Of a stretch of 64,000 nucleotides of DNA, positions 31,101 to 44,693 are shown one piece after another. Position 1 is the stretch's first letter. Each line of letters opens with the position of its first letter. The notes below the pieces were generated by a model. It searched no databases. It had not been told where the DNA came from and saw nothing but the letters and a program-made list of their open reading frames with translations. Both the position numbers and the translations under genes were made by a program. The DNA comes from Strigamia acuminata (taxonomy: Eukaryota; Arthropoda; Chilopoda; Geophilomorpha; Linotaeniidae): positions 6,138,001-6,202,000 of the forward strand of contig OX442319.1 in NCBI GenBank assembly GCA_949358305.1, in the 5' to 3' direction.

Positions 31101-34100
31101 AGAGGATTTTTGGTGATTTTTTTTCTTCTGTAAAGCTTGTGAAAGCAAGAAATAGCTTGGGTTTGCGATGTTGAAACGAAATTAGTTGTTTTGGGTATTG
31201 AAGGAGACTCGTTTTGGAGTTGAAATGTGTGCGATGTTGTAGATGTTGAGTGTTATTGCAGTTTTGGAAGTTGTGATTGAATTTTGCAGCAATGAATTCT
31301 GAATGAAATTTGAAATTTACAGGAAAAGAGGAAAATCAGTAGAAATTTACTAGAAAATAAGAAAAATATTAGAAATTCACAAGAAAATAAGAAGAAATGT
31401 TAGAAATTTACAAGAAAATAAGAAAAAATGCTGGAAATTCATAAGAAAATACGAAGAAATTACAGAAATTACAGAAAAATAGTAAATTACTAGAAATTCA
31501 CAGAAAAATAGTAAAATTACTAGAAATTACAAAAAATAGTAAAATTACTAGAAATTCACAGAAAAATAGTAAAATTACTAGAAATTCACAGAAAAATAGT
31601 AAAATTACTAGAAATTTACAGAAAAATAGTAAAATTACTAAAAATTCACAGAAAAATAGTAAAATTACTAGAAATTCACAGAAAAATAGTAAAATTACTA
31701 GAAATTCACAGAAAAATAGTAAAATTACTAGAAATTCACAGAAAAATAGTAAAATTACTAGAAATTCACAGAAAAATAGTAAAATTACTAGAAATTCTCA
31801 AAAAAATAGTAAAATTACTAGAAATTCTCAAAAAATTAGTAAAATGACCAGAAATTCACAAGAAAATACAAAAAATACAAAAACTTCTCAAGAAAATAGG
31901 AATAAGACTATAAATTCACAATAAAAAATAAGAATAATACAACAATTCTAAGTATTTTTAAATAAAAAAATAATAGGGAAAATTTAGTAAAAAAAAATAA
32001 CAACAAAAATAAAAATCTAAGATTATAATACAATTTATAGCTGAAAAGTAAATTCCTCTTGTCAAATATCCTGTTAGACACTTGTTTCCACTCTTAACTT
32101 TTATTATAAACTCATTCACTTGCTGAGTGTTATTAACTCCGTTACCGTATGAAAGGGATCTGATCTAGCCTCAAAAACAAAATGTCAACAAAGGCAACAC
32201 ATGTTCCTCTGACCCGAACGCCTCTGTCACGCAAATATTTGGGCGTGATCGGATCGTGTTCCCGCGATAAGAGTGAAAAGAGACGTTCCCCAACCTGCCG
32301 TCTGTTCGACAAGAGAGTGCGGCGTCATTAGTAGGCTATTTAGGTGGATTATCTGCTCGTAAAAAGCACGCCTGGCGTACGCCTTACATAATCGTGTGGC
32401 GGCTTTGTTATTCGAGCTGCGACTTGGCCCGCCTTGCCGCCACCCATTCCGTCATAGACCCGATTACAATGTGCTTTGCTCTCCCTCGTGTTAGTGTATC
32501 TGTTCGCATGAAATTGATGAAAAAATGAAATAAAAATAAAAATGAAATAAAAATGAAATGTGTGATTTTTATTTTTGAGAAACTACCGTTGAAACAGACT
32601 TTTTTTGCTTCTTTTTCTTATTTAGGTTATTTTCTTTCAGGATTGATTCATTTCGACGAAGAGCAGAGGAAGGCGGCGACAACTCCTATCGGTGGTAAGA
32701 TTTGAATAAATTGATTTTGTTATAAGTTAATCTTAGACGTTAGAACAAATTGCTCAGAGAAATATGACTGGAGATCTGAAGTAAACATTAAATATTCTTA
32801 AATATGGTAATTAAGCCGGAGATATTTGTTTATTTTGAAGAAGTTTTAATTAAAGGATCGGTTGCATCCAGTTTGCGTTTTAGATGCATTGAAATTTTGA
32901 GAAGCAATAATGCACCGTTTACATTGGATGCATTTTTTGTTGCAAAATGTTTTTTTTTTTAGTAAAAAAAAAATTTTTATGCACAAAATGCATTTTTTGA
33001 GAAATTGCATTTTTAATGCTAATATTGATCTTTTTTGTGACAAAATATATGCTTTATTGTAAAAGAAAATGCATAAGTTCCATTTTACAAAAATGAATTT
33101 GTGTGACAATAATGTCCCATTTTACAAAAAAAAAATGCATTTGTGTTACTAATTATAGTCCCATTTTACAAAAAAATGCATTTTATATGACAAAATTGTC
33201 CCATTTTGCAAAATAAAATGCATTTTATGTGACAATAATGGCCCATTTTGCAAAATAAAATGCATTTTATGTGACAAAAATGTCTCATTTTACAAAAAAA
33301 TGTATTTTAAGTGACAATAAAGTCCCCTTTTGCAAAATAAAATGTATTTTATGTCACAATAATGTCCCATTTTACAAAAAAAATGCATTTTAAATGACAA
33401 AAATGTCCCATTTTGCAAAAATAAAATGTATTTAATGTGACAATAATGTCCCATTTTACAAAAAAATGCATTTTATGTTACAAAAACGTTCTCTTTTACG
33501 TCAAAAATGGCTTCTATGTCCACAAAATGTCCCAATTTACAAAAAAAATCCATTTTCTTTGACAAAAATGTCCCGTTTATAAAAAAAAATACATTTTATT
33601 CGGAAAATATACCTCTTTTTTTAAAAATAATCAACTTTATAGGCACATACCCCTAACCCTAACAATTCTAATAATACTCAATCACGTTTGTCTCGCACCA
33701 CGTGTATCACAACCCAACACCTAAAAAAAATCGTTTATTCCAAACGGAACAAACAATAACCAGTAAGTTAATTCTTACCGCAGTTGTTTGCTTATCAGGA
33801 CAAGACGGCGCGTTCAAAAAACTCAAACCCGAAGGAGTAATAGGCCCGCAGATCGGAGGCACGAACCCCACTACGTGTCCGACACCAGCTCGCCGCAGAC
33901 ATCGCACCACATTCACGCAAGAACAGTTAGCCGAATTAGAAGCCGCTTTCACCAAGTCTCATTACCCGGACATATATTGTCGCGAGGAACTTGCCCGCAC
34001 TACAAAACTTAACGAAGCTAGAATTCAGGTCCGTGTCATCCATTCCATAAATCCCTATATGCACGTTTTTAATGCTTGCCACGTAATTTCGAGCAGAAAA

Positions 34101-37100
34101 AATGTATTTTTATATGTATTGTGCATTTGATTTGATTGTTTATCCGTCACTGAGCATCAAATCCTTTCTTTTCGACAGAGAATTGGAATTTATACCTGTT
34201 AACTTCTTTTGGCTCAATTGAATTGGAAAAATCCAAACAGTCAATAAGGCTGCAACGTGCTGCGCTTTCCTAACAACTTGAATGAAATTTGCTAGTATCA
34301 AGTGACTAGCCGGTGGTCAACCTGTGGCCACAATAGCTTGTTGTAAATGATAAAAAGCCAGAATATTCAGTTTTTAGCCAAAATAAAAAAAATATATTTT
34401 TAGGCCTATTATTTTTTTGTTTTGTTTTTTTTTACTAATTATTGGATTAATATTTAATTCGAGGATCATTATCTGGTGTAGAGTTGTTATTTATGGTTAG
34501 CGACACCGTTTAGTCGCTCGGCAGATGGAAAGAGCAAGTGGTTCTTCTAAAATACTAATTAAATCAGAGCTCGGTGTTATACGGCAATTTTACACTTGTG
34601 GCTGTTTTATTTTTTTTCTTATTTCTTTTTTGGGTTTATTAAAAAGTGTTACTGGCAGCAGAAACGCCACAAGTATGTTTGAAATATTACATAGCAATGC
34701 TATTTTTTTTCGCTTCTATTTTGATGGAAACTGCAGGTTTCTAGAAGAGTGAATTTGCACGTATGAGTGTTCATCTGTGTGTGAATTGTGAACCGCATGT
34801 GAAATGCAGGCGGCAGAGAAATTTCCTATAAACAATAATTTTCTTCACTGAATGATTTTATGCAGGTTTTTATTGCTAAAATATATCTTTTATATATACA
34901 GATAATATTTATTTATAGTGTAAAAATTAAAGGGTACAACGACGGGCAGCAAACGCATTTAGAATGGCTTTACTGCAATGTTGGTTAGCGTGAATAAGGG
35001 GCAGCACGGCACGAAGAATAGCTTCACTGCAATGCTTGTACTGAGGAAAAAATTATTCAAGTGATAAAAAATGGTAAAAGTGAGATAAAAATAAATGTAA
35101 GATGGTTTTTGGGATATTTGATGTGTTTTACAATTAATTTGTTTCGTGTAAATTTGAAAAATGATTGGACACTGAGACTTAGGGTTCGTTTTAAGAGGAG
35201 AGCGTAGCCGGCGCCGGGTTGGCGTCACCATCATTTTTTCATCGGCAATTTTCTTTGGAAGGGAAAAGCAGTTTGTCCTCGTTTTTCACGCAGCACTGCC
35301 ACATCTGTATAAACAAGATTCGCGTTTTCCAATTTGTGTCTAATTTCTCGGATTAGAGGTTGAGTGTGGCGATAAAAGATTGCATTAGGTTATGCCAGCA
35401 GGCGGGAACGCGAAGAAAAGATGAACGGAACAAGCAAAAACACACCAAAGACGTAAATTTTTAACTGAAATTAAATCTTCTAATTTAAGAAACACTTTTA
35501 ACAAATTAGAAAAATTAGAAAAATTTGTTTACGGTGGAAAAACGAATTAAAATCCAAACCGTTTGCATTTTGCAACCAAAAAAACAAGAAAACTCGTTTT
35601 TGTAATTCGTGTTATTTTTTATTTTCTCGAAAATGTTTTGGTTTGAACTTTTATTTTGACTCATAAATTATATTCAAGTTCTGAGGAGGAAACAGTTGCC
35701 GCTTTGATCAGAAACACTCCGTTCCTTCTTCATTATACATGCCTGCATTTTAAAATACCTTAGGTATTTTTATTCGCTCCTCTCGTCCTCTCTCTCGAAA
35801 AGAAAGCGCAGCGATTCGCCGAAACGTGGTGCATATCTGAAAGCATGAGAATTTAAGGGGAACTATCGCTTTTTTCAACCATTTTCAACAAACACTAAAT
35901 AAAACATTAAAGGAATAACGAGAAAACCTTATACAGTTATTTAGTTAAGGCGATATTATACAAAAAAGAAGAAAATTAAAGGAGAAAAAAAAATCGATTG
36001 AAATTTTTTAGCGTTTTCCTGAATTTCCTCCATTTTCCGAGTAATATCACGATGGTAAATACTCGTTGATGGGCATTTGAGGAAGGTTTGCCCCGTGCGG
36101 ATCAAGTTTCAAATTTATTTACCCACCTGACCTCTTTCATTTCATCCAGTTTTAGATTTTTCGCTTCTCCCAACTAGATTTTTTAAACGCACAAAATTGA
36201 TACATCGAATAAAACTTGTGTAATTTATATATCTAATTTTTAAACGTGTATAAATTGCTACATTGCATAAAAATTGCGTTACCTCGACGGTAATCGTCGC
36301 TTAGAAATGCGACGGCTTTTGCGTGCCATTGCGCATTTATTATGTTGATCAGCTCGTGCGAATCTCGGCAGTTTTCATCGGGTCAAATGTGAGAAAGAAG
36401 CATGTAATAACTTTAAGAATTTCCTCTCAGTCCGTGCAAGAAAAATTGTGACCAGAGAGTGAAAATTCGATTGGAATGCGAGAAATTAGCGGATTGCGAG
36501 AGGAAAAAAAGTGGGATAGTAGCTGGAGGAATATTGTCAATTTCAATATGGAGATTGGGGCGTGCGCATTTGGTTCGAATATTATTCATGAGCCAAGAAA
36601 TAAAATTAGATTTGAAAATGCTGAAAGCCCCTGTTGTCTTTTGGCTTTCACATAATGGCGTCGGGCCGAGAGAGAGAAAGAGACGGAGAGGGCGGGCCGC
36701 GTTGTGCGCGCATGCTCTCTCATCTTCTGAAAAGGCACGAGCACCGTGCTGTTCATTAGGGGGCCTGTCACTTTTCATTATTGGAACCCTTCCCTAGTGA
36801 TTGGTTAATGTTTGATCTAAAATGCATCCCTTCGCCGAGCAAGGCCCAGGTTAGTCAGCGAGGGAGTTGCCGATGCTGAGCGCGTCGTCTTCCTCCTCCT
36901 CATCCTCCCCCTCATCCTCCTCCTCCTCCTCCTTCTCCTCATCCACTCTTCCCCCTCGGAGAACATTGTACTCGTTCCCCATACTAGAGAGTGGAACGAG
37001 CACCATGTAGCTGTACGCGCGCCTACTCGAGCATGTGATATAATTGGGTGCCGAAATGGCTGACAACACTCGCTGATGAACCTCTGATGCAGGCTCTCCC

Positions 37101-40100
37101 CTCATCTGTGTCCTCCAGTTCCATTCCGTTGAAGCAAATGTTTACACGCATTTCTTATAAAACAGAAAATGGAGAATTTTAATAAATTGAGTGGGATTTT
37201 TTTTTTTGGAAATGTATAAATATTTTTTTTAATTGGTTGGAAATTGTCGAATTTATTTTATTTTATTTTTATTTTATTTTATTTTATTTTTTTTTGGAAA
37301 ATCTGACATTGCATTTTGAGCACATGGTTGACGAGCTGGGCGCATGACCAAGTGAGTGGATTTGCAAGCTGTTTCCGTCACCTTCCAACGCAAATCCGTG
37401 CAAGCTTTGCACACTGTCACGTCTTCACATTGGCTATCCACATCCAATACTAAATTTCACCGAAATAAACATGTGTTATTTTACAATTCATACATTTTTT
37501 AAAGCTTTTATAAACAGAATAGACACCAAACTATCAACAAAACAACAAAATCCACAAAAAATGAATGGATTTTAATTGTAAAACCCGAAAACCAAATCAA
37601 AAACAGACACAAAACAAAACAAACCGACAAAACAATGTTACTGTAATCCGTTGCCAAAGCGATTTTTCTATTCATTTTCACTTGTCGCGAAATGAAGTCA
37701 TTAAATTACGAACGATGACTAATAAAACGCAGAGTTAGGCAGGAGCATTTCCCTTCCTTCTTCCCTCCCTTTCCCCTACGTAGTTGTTGCCTCTAACTCT
37801 ATCAAATTCTCATTTGTCTAGCTTGTGAGTCGAGCGGAGGGGTGGCGAACACGAGGTGGAGGGGACGCGGCCGCATTCATATGGAGATGAAAAGATCAGA
37901 ATCGAGTGGGCAAATGATTGGCAATTACCAAACACGATCCTTTACGCTTTTTGCTCGAGTTTATATTGTTGCGTCGTCTTTTGACACTTGAATTGCATGC
38001 GGATTGGTCCAATTGGAAACAAGCAGTGCACAACTCGCACGCGCACACACGCGCACATACCGCAGCGCACCTCAATGCTGAACGCCCGCGCGCCTCCTGG
38101 GATTTTAAGGCACACGCGCCCTGTTGATTGGAGATATTGAATTTCTCAAGTCAGTGTGTAGTAATGCAAACCAATAAACATCAAGCCTTCAAAGATCGCG
38201 GCGCGAAAAAGGCGCCTGATTGTCGGCAAACGACGGCGGGAGGGCGAGGTGGAGAACGAGCGCGGTCGGGCATTTACGGGCGAGCGACACTCATTGAATT
38301 TATTCCCTTCATTAGAGGTGTTATTTAAGCTTAATGAATTTTGTGAGGCTAACATAACGCCCCGATAAATAATTTAAAATAATGAAATGATATCACTTGC
38401 CAACTCGAAGCAATCGTGTCTTATTTGTTTAGCTTCTGATCTGCCACCGAGGGAGACGCCCACGCAACAGCCCGACTTGCTCGGTTCAGCGTTTCGTGGG
38501 CGAACAACGACTGCAAATTTATTATTTTAATTTTGTTTCTGTCTAATTCTTAAACGATTTTATTCTTTTGGAAAAAAAGCGGTTGGGTTTTCTTAGATAT
38601 CTAGGAATTTGCGTTTGTCTATTTGGTTAACCGTAATGTGAATAATTAGGTTTTTATAAATGAGTGAGTAATGTCTCTCGGATAAAACGACGGCGTGTTT
38701 TGTTTATTTTGTTGAAATTTATTTTGGCATTCTTTGGGTTCCACGAAAATGCGGTTTTGGGATATATTTTTTCATGCTGTTGGTTTGCAAAATGAAATTC
38801 ATTCCCAATATTGTTATTTATCAAATATGAATGGATTTTTAAAATAGATTTTTTTAAATGTACTATGAAGTGCATTATTTAATGCATAAATGCAAAATGT
38901 TGTAAAAATTGTAAAAATATATTTTTTAACCGTATATATAAATGGGAAATTAATTAATTCTCTCTTTCTTGTATTTTGGTTGTTTCAACAAATTTCAGCT
39001 TTATTTGATGGAAATTTAATGATTTTCTGGGTTTGGATTGATCTGGGTTTCTCTGGGTTATAAAATGTTTAAACATTTACTGGAATTACATCAAAGAAAC
39101 AATTTTATTTTAAAATATTCACCTAAACAGTTATAAATACTCATCTAAACAGTACCAGATTGCAATGATGCTACTAAATGACTAAATAAATTGTTTATCT
39201 TTGCTTTTATGGCTAAAATCTATCATATTATGTTAAATGAGAAACACGAAAACCATTTTCCGCAAAACTCCACAATCGCACAACGAAAATCCTCGCAAAC
39301 CGCGCGCGAGTACCAAAAATAAATTCAACCGCTACCAATTTATATCCGAAAGAAATCCAAGTGTTTTGCAGTGAGAAAAAACCAAGCTTGATACACACAG
39401 TCTGTAAAACACTCACACGAAAACCCAAGACGAAAAACCCCGGCAAATAAAAGCATTTTTCTTCCCACACAGAAGTTGGTTTGACCGCCACACTTTTTAG
39501 AAAACTCGGCTTGTTTGTTGCCTCATCAAATCAAATCGGACATGACGAGCAAATAGTATTTGCGCGGTTACAGTCATGTTAACTTTGTTCCTGTCTGATT
39601 AATTGGCAATCAATAAATATCATTAAGTTTGACTACTGCATTTAATGCCATTCGGCTGTGTCTGGCTTGCCATTTAAAAACCTTCTATCCAAACACACGG
39701 AAATTGGCCAAATTGGGTTTCTCAGTCCACAAATGTTTTCTCAAGGGTCATATGTCATTCCCCACTTCGTCAATCGTTTTCTACGTCGGCGAGATAAACT
39801 CCAAAATGTTTCCGTGTCTTAGACGATGATTTTTACATCTGTACAAGTAAAAACGTGTGTATAACGAGCCGATTTTCTTCGCTCTGGAAATTGGAAGCAA
39901 ATTGGCAATCACAAAATCACTTATTATCGCAATTGGTTATTATAACCCTTAATCACTAACATAAATACCTCGGATGATTCTATAAATATTTTTACATGTT
40001 TTTGGGTTGTTAACATTGATTGTTTGGTTAATACACGTCGTAATGAACTCGTATTGTTAACAAGTTTGTTTTTGTTTTCGTTTCAATTGTGGCAAATCTA

Positions 40101-41482
40101 ATGAACTGCAGCCTCTAATTAGCCGTTGTTGATGAATGTTGTCCTTAATTTGCAGTTTACAGCAACCCATCAACAAAAATAATCTCCCAAAACGAAGGTT
40201 AGGCTTATTGTACGTGTAGCATTTTTAGGCGCTACAATTCTTTATCTGTCTGTGTATCTAGATATTAATTATTTTTTTTTGGTGGAAAAAATGGTAGCTG
40301 AAAGGGTTTCCGTGTTTCCTTTGGGGCGATGGTCTCGACGAGCCGAATGTGTGACGTTAATTGTGGGAGTCAGGCATTATCGGCTTGCGATGAACAGACA
40401 AGCTTTCGTCTAGTGAAGCCCGCACTGGCAACTTGCTAAAAGCATATCCCAACTCAAATGTCGTTAATATTAAAATTGATTAATTTGTTAAGAATTTGGT
40501 GATTCTTAAATAAATTAAAAGGGTGATTGCATATTTATTAGTGTTAACTTAAACAAATGTCAAAGACGATTTTGTTTTTGTGCTTTTATTATTTTCTTTA
40601 TTTCGCAAACAAATGTCAAAGATGATTTTTATTTTCTTTTTTATTTATTTCGCGTTTGATTTGTTTGCAGGTTTGGTTCCAAAACAGAAGAGCTAAATAT
40701 CGCAAACAAGAAAAACAACTTCAGAAGGCTTTGGCACCGTCTGTAATTCCTACTTGCAACGGAGCGATGATGCGCAATATTTACCCAGCTTCCAATCGAA
40801 GTTATCAATATCCACATCATTCTCCAATCAATACTATAAATACTATGAACAGATATCCTCAGGTATGCTCGCAATTTATTGGCTTAAATAGAATATTTGG
40901 TGTTATTTGTGGCAATTTTGATGGCGAAAAGTTAATTTATTCTGCTGTTTTTCCAAAGACATGAGAGCTGAAAACCCAATTATGCAATATGAGGTTTTCT
41001 CATAAGCAGAGTATATGCAATCATCCCGATTACTTTGATTATCTTAATTTTATTGATTATGCAAATTTTTTTCCGAGGAAATTGTCTTGTGTGTGCGGTA
41101 TTTTTCAATGCAAATACAATTAGCATCAAGACAATCATAACAATCGAGCAGCTAATGTAATTTCTTGGGAAAAAAATAAACTCGGCTCATATTTAATTCC
41201 CAATAAATGAAATAAAATCAAATAATTAATATTGCGACTAAATATTTTATTTTTATTTATTTTTTATTTTTTATTTTTGTTTAGATGGCATCAGCCAGCT
41301 ATCCATCCGTTGCTCAGCCTTTCTCAATGCCACACACAGCGACAAACATGGCTGGAATGCGACAGGATTCGGTTGCAGTGACTCCAGAAGACGAGTGGTA
41401 CAATAAGAGTTTGTCTGCGCTGAGAATGAACTCGAGTCACCATCCGAACTTATCGGCACCAATGCTTCAATACCAGACATAG
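28102..41482 (+). CDS. Prop1: PROP1-type paired-like homeobox transcription factor, 5 exons
   Basis: Exons are 28,102-28,210, 32,641-32,694, 33,799-34,028, 40,671-40,862 and 41,285-41,482. All introns have GT..AG ends and matching phases (1, 1, 0, 0), giving 260 aa. The homeodomain spans residues 86-145 ([20 protein letters not shown] ... [17 protein letters not shown]), with Gln at position 50. It is split between homeodomain residues 46 and 47, a conserved intron position in paired-like genes. The combination [34 protein letters not shown] and RKQE, plus a C-terminal EDEWY motif (compare EDWY in PROP1), points to the PROP1/CG32532 family rather than PRRX, PHOX2 or ALX. It is a nuclear DNA-binding regulator of cell identity. 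The N-terminus ([20 protein letters not shown]) is acidic/basic and not conserved. No paired box is present. The introns are 4.4, 1.1, 6.6 and 0.4 kb. Confidence 0.85.
28295..28386. repeat. C-runs and (CT)n tract in intron 1
   Basis: C8-C9 runs at about 28,298-28,322 and a CT repeat of about ten units at 28,365-28,384 lie just inside intron 1. Confidence 0.8.
29000..29690. repeat. 155-bp tandem repeat, ~4.4 copies (intron 1)
   Basis: AACTGGTGAA recurs at 29,061, 29,215 and 29,370. Each unit carries CAGTGCACTTATAATTTTTT, ACACTAAATTAGCCATTGTT, TTAGCATATTTACTCACTAA and ATATTCCTCAAAAATCCATT. The first three units are over 95% alike; the last (from ~29,520) is diverged. Confidence 0.9.
30290..30700. 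repeat. Duplicated segment with a GCAGCGCAG hairpin motif (intron 1)
   Basis: A ~235-bp unit (AACACTGAAATATTGATAAATC ... TTTAGGTAGAAATAATTTT ... GAGGAACTTCACTGCATT) occurs twice. GGTGCAGCGCAGGGAAGCT occurs three times (30,446-variant, 30,489 and 30,677), each able to fold with the preceding CACTGCA. Confidence 0.7.
31320..31920. repeat. 30-bp minisatellite (intron 1)
   Basis: The unit GAAATTCACAGAAAAATAGT plus AAAATTACTA is nearly perfect for about ten copies at 31,490-31,850. Diverged, shorter units extend on both sides. Confidence 0.9.
32160..32500. promoter_or_regulatory. GC-rich non-coding block in intron 1 (candidate enhancer)
   Basis: This ~340-bp block is much GC-richer than the surrounding intron, has no long open frame and no repeat similarity in the window. 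Such islands within a homeobox gene intron are often cis-regulatory. Inference only. Confidence 0.25.
33120..33640. repeat. ~40-44-bp minisatellite in intron 2
   Basis: About a dozen imperfect units of the form TGTGACAATAATG-TCCCATTTT-CAAAA-AAATGCATTTTA run to within ~160 bp of exon 3. Unit length varies through A-run changes. Confidence 0.85.
34029..40670. other. Intron 3 of the homeobox gene
   Basis: No gene is supported inside. It holds an A/T-rich majority, the repeat copy at 38,690-38,945, a CTC/TCC-rich strand-biased tract at 36,890-36,950, and GC-rich islands at 36,640-36,760, 37,740-37,870, 38,010-38,290 and 40,300-40,440 that are plausible regulatory elements. Open frames over the islands are short, lack domains and occur on both strands. 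Confidence 0.5.
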
Positions 41483-42158
41483 GTCAGTGTGAATGTGATG
41501 TGTTAACAACAAGCGATCGACTTTCCTAGTGCATCTCGGCTGACTTTGGAATTAAACAAGAGGACTACAAGGGTTGGTCTACACCTAGTTCAAATAATCT
41601 TTTCCAAAAAATTGAAACGTTTATTTCTTTTCTCTCTCCTGATTTGCGTTCATGTAGAAGGTTTTTCGTTAACGTTGTGCAATTGACTTTGCTGTTGTAG
41701 TTTGATTGCTTGGAATGCGATTGATTTAAAGTGGTGTAGTCGTTTTCTATTTAAAGTTGTAGACAGTGGATTGCAATGAATTGAAATGACGAAAAAGATG
41801 GAAAAAATATTCAAGAGGATTTTTTTCGTTTCGTTTTGAATCCGTGATGCAAATGGTGAATACTGTGACTTCTTCATATCGTCACCGTGTCGTGTTATTT
41901 AATAATTATTACTAAACAAATATTCAAGTAATAAATGAAGAGTAATAATAATATTTTTTTTTCTTCTATAAATATAAATTGCAAGTTTTTATTATTATTT
42001 ATCTTTTTATGAATTGTAACTCGTATCTCATCTCTTCTATTTAAAATATTTTAATGTTTACGTGTGTAACGTATTTGACTTTTTCATGCAATGTCGGTGT
42101 GGATTTTCCAACTCAATTTCTCGCATTCCTTAACTGTGGTTGTATATGTGTTCTTCGA

Positions 42159-42164
42159 AATAAA
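42159..42164 (+). terminator. Polyadenylation signal of the homeobox gene (candidate)
   Basis: AATAAA in an AT-rich context with a T-rich stretch 20 bp downstream (23 T from 42,181), about 680 bp past the stop codon. Earlier AATAAA-like words (for example near 41,930) are alternatives. Confidence 0.4.
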
Positions 42165-42340
42165 TTCTTGTAATAACAATTTTTTTTTTTTTTTTTTTTT
42201 TTTATAAAAAAAAATATATTACAGGATCAATTTTAATACATTTGTTTATTGCATGGATTTGAGTCGCATCTGTAGAAAACCAATTTCACAAATTGACATG
42301 GGTAACTAGAAAACAAGCGGCCACATTCCCAATTTACAAC

Positions 42341-43190
42341 CACAAATGTGCACAATTTTCTACCAAAACACAAATGTGCACAATTTTCTACCAAAACACA
42401 AATGTGCACAATTTTCTACCAAAACACAAATGTGCACAATTTTCTACCAAAACACAAATGTGCACAATTTTCTACCAAAACACAAATGTGCACAATTTTC
42501 TACCAAAACACAAATGTGCACAATTTTCTACCAAAACACAAATGTGCACAATTTTCTACCAAAACACAAATGTGCACAATTTTCTACCAAAACACAAATG
42601 TGCACAATTTTCTACCAAAACACAAATGTGCACAATTTTCTACCAAAACACAAATGTGCACAATTTTCTACCAAAACACAAATGTGCACAATTTTCTACC
42701 AAAACACAAATGTGCACAATTTTCTACCAAAACACAAATGTGCACAATTTTCTACCAAAACACAAATGTGCACAATTTTCTACCAAAACACAAATGTGCA
42801 CAATTTTCTACCAAAACACAAATGTGCACAATTTTCTACCAAAACACAAATGTGCACAATTTTCTACCAAAACACAAATGTGCACAATTTTCTACCAAAA
42901 CACAAATGTGCACAATTTTCTACCAAAACACAAATGTGCACAATTTTCTACCAAAACACAAATGTGCACAATTTTCTACCAAAACACAAATGTGCACAAT
43001 TTTCTACCAAAACACAAATGTGCACAATTTTCTACCAAAACACAAATGTACTCCATTTTCTTTCATACCACAATGAAAATAATTCTCCATCATTCCACAA
43101 ACGTGCACAAATTTCTAAAATAATACAAATGCATATAATTTTTCTACAAAAACACAAATATGCATCATTTCCTTTCATAACACAAAAACA
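42341..43190. repeat. 28-bp satellite: 25 perfect copies plus a diverged tail
   Basis: 42,341-43,040 is exactly 25 identical copies of a 28-bp unit (CACAAATGTGCACAATTTTC + TACCAAAA). About five diverged copies follow to ~43,190. The unit has the palindrome TGTGCACA. Because 28 is not a multiple of 3 and no frame contains a stop, all three plus-strand frames stay open over the array. This makes long but meaningless reading frames of a 28-residue repeat. Confidence 0.97.
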
Positions 43191-43199
43191 CACACACAC

Positions 43200-44690
43200 A
43201 ACACAAATATACACCCACACAACACACATCTTGGCACAAATCTTTGTATTGTTTTAGTATTGTGCACATTTTTCTATCTGGCTTCTAAATAGACGATTTC
43301 GTGCATTTATTCGACAAACCAACACATTATGCTTTACTTTATACTCTTATTCGCCTTTATTTTAGTAGCGTGTTTGAATGTGAACTCGAACCCGGTGAAT
43401 GTAATTTGGATTCGACGCGGTTGCTGCCAAATTCAATTCTTTCGATGTTCGGTTTCCAACTTAACCTTGATCCACACATTCATTTCGCATCTGACGTCAC
43501 CAAAGGCTATTTCCTGAGAACGGAAATTGTCTCTGTTTTTTCCATTTATTTATTTACTTTTCTTTTTACACGACAACAACGACAAAAACAAAAAAAAAAA
43601 CAAAAAAAAACAAAAAATCCAATTACGGCGCACCGGATCGAATATTTAAAACAAACCACAATACATCGAGTCCAAAAAATACATTCTATGTCATTCTATT
43701 GAATAAAAAATAAAATATAGGCAAATTGTGCGCAGACGACATGTTTCCAAGCAAAGGTGTTCCCAAAGGGCGCTCGTTGCGCTCCAGCCACAGGCATCTC
43801 CAATTCAGCACGCACCTCTGTAGTGTCCATTAGAGACCAATCACTACGTCATTTTAGGAGAAGAGAAGGAACATTCAGTTTGCGAGATTGCATGCGGTCC
43901 CTGAGCACAGGCACCTGCTTCCAAGACCCTCTTTTCCCTTTCCCTTCAGCCGCGGGCACACAAGAGGTTGGGTGGAGTGGAGTCCACGCCTTCATCCCAA
44001 TCAGCGTGCGCGGGCGCCCGGCCTAATCCAATTTGGGTAGCGAGATGGTGAGCTTCTAAACCTACTCCATCAGCGCTATGTGGGAGGTGGAAGAAGCGTG
44101 AGCAAAGTGTGAGGGGTGCCTGGTGGCCAGATGGTCAGGGAATAGCGAGGAGAGATGGGGGGAGGGACAAGAGGAGGAGGTTCTCCAGTTTAAAAGTCTG
44201 CTTCCATGCGTCACTAGTTGGTTCATGATTATTATCGCACAATAGGTGAATTGAGGCCGGCGTTGCACCCGGATGGGTTCATATCGTTGACTTGTTTGTC
44301 GAGTGGATTTAATGACGTGCGAGTCAATATTTTTCTAAATAATGTTTGATATGGTGTTTGGAGGTGTTAGAAAATAAATAAATTTTAAATTAAATATTTT
44401 TTGTGTATTTTTTTTTCTTAATTTAGAAATAAATTGAGTGTTTTGAAGTTAGTTTTCTTGTACGCGTGACACAAACGTTAAATTGAGCCAATTGCAAGAT
44501 TCAATTGAAGAAATCAAAGATTAGGCTTCAGTTCTACAAGTTTTCTACCAACGTGCTTAAAGGTGAAGTATATTTTGTATTATAAAAAAAAACTATTATT
44601 ATTTGGAATGCAATATACGAATTGGAAAATATTTTTTTGAACCGGTATTTACAAAATTACATGTTTTGCAGTGCAGAAATTTTTTAAAAA
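43200..44690. other. Intergenic, no gene recognised
   Basis: A GC-richer block at 43,740-44,280 has open frames on both strands without domains. The remainder is AT-rich. Confidence 0.4.
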
Positions 44691-44693
44691 ATA

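Noticed and set aside
36413-36797. Overlapping ~112-121-aa frames on both strands
   Set aside because: They reflect a GC-rich intronic island; neither has a domain and both cannot be coding.
42341-43040. CRISPR-like array
   Set aside because: The units are contiguous with no spacers, and the window is clearly eukaryotic.
42293-43257. Three long overlapping frames over the 28-bp array
   Set aside because: They follow from a stop-free unit whose length is not a multiple of three; no start context, domain or flanking exon supports translation.
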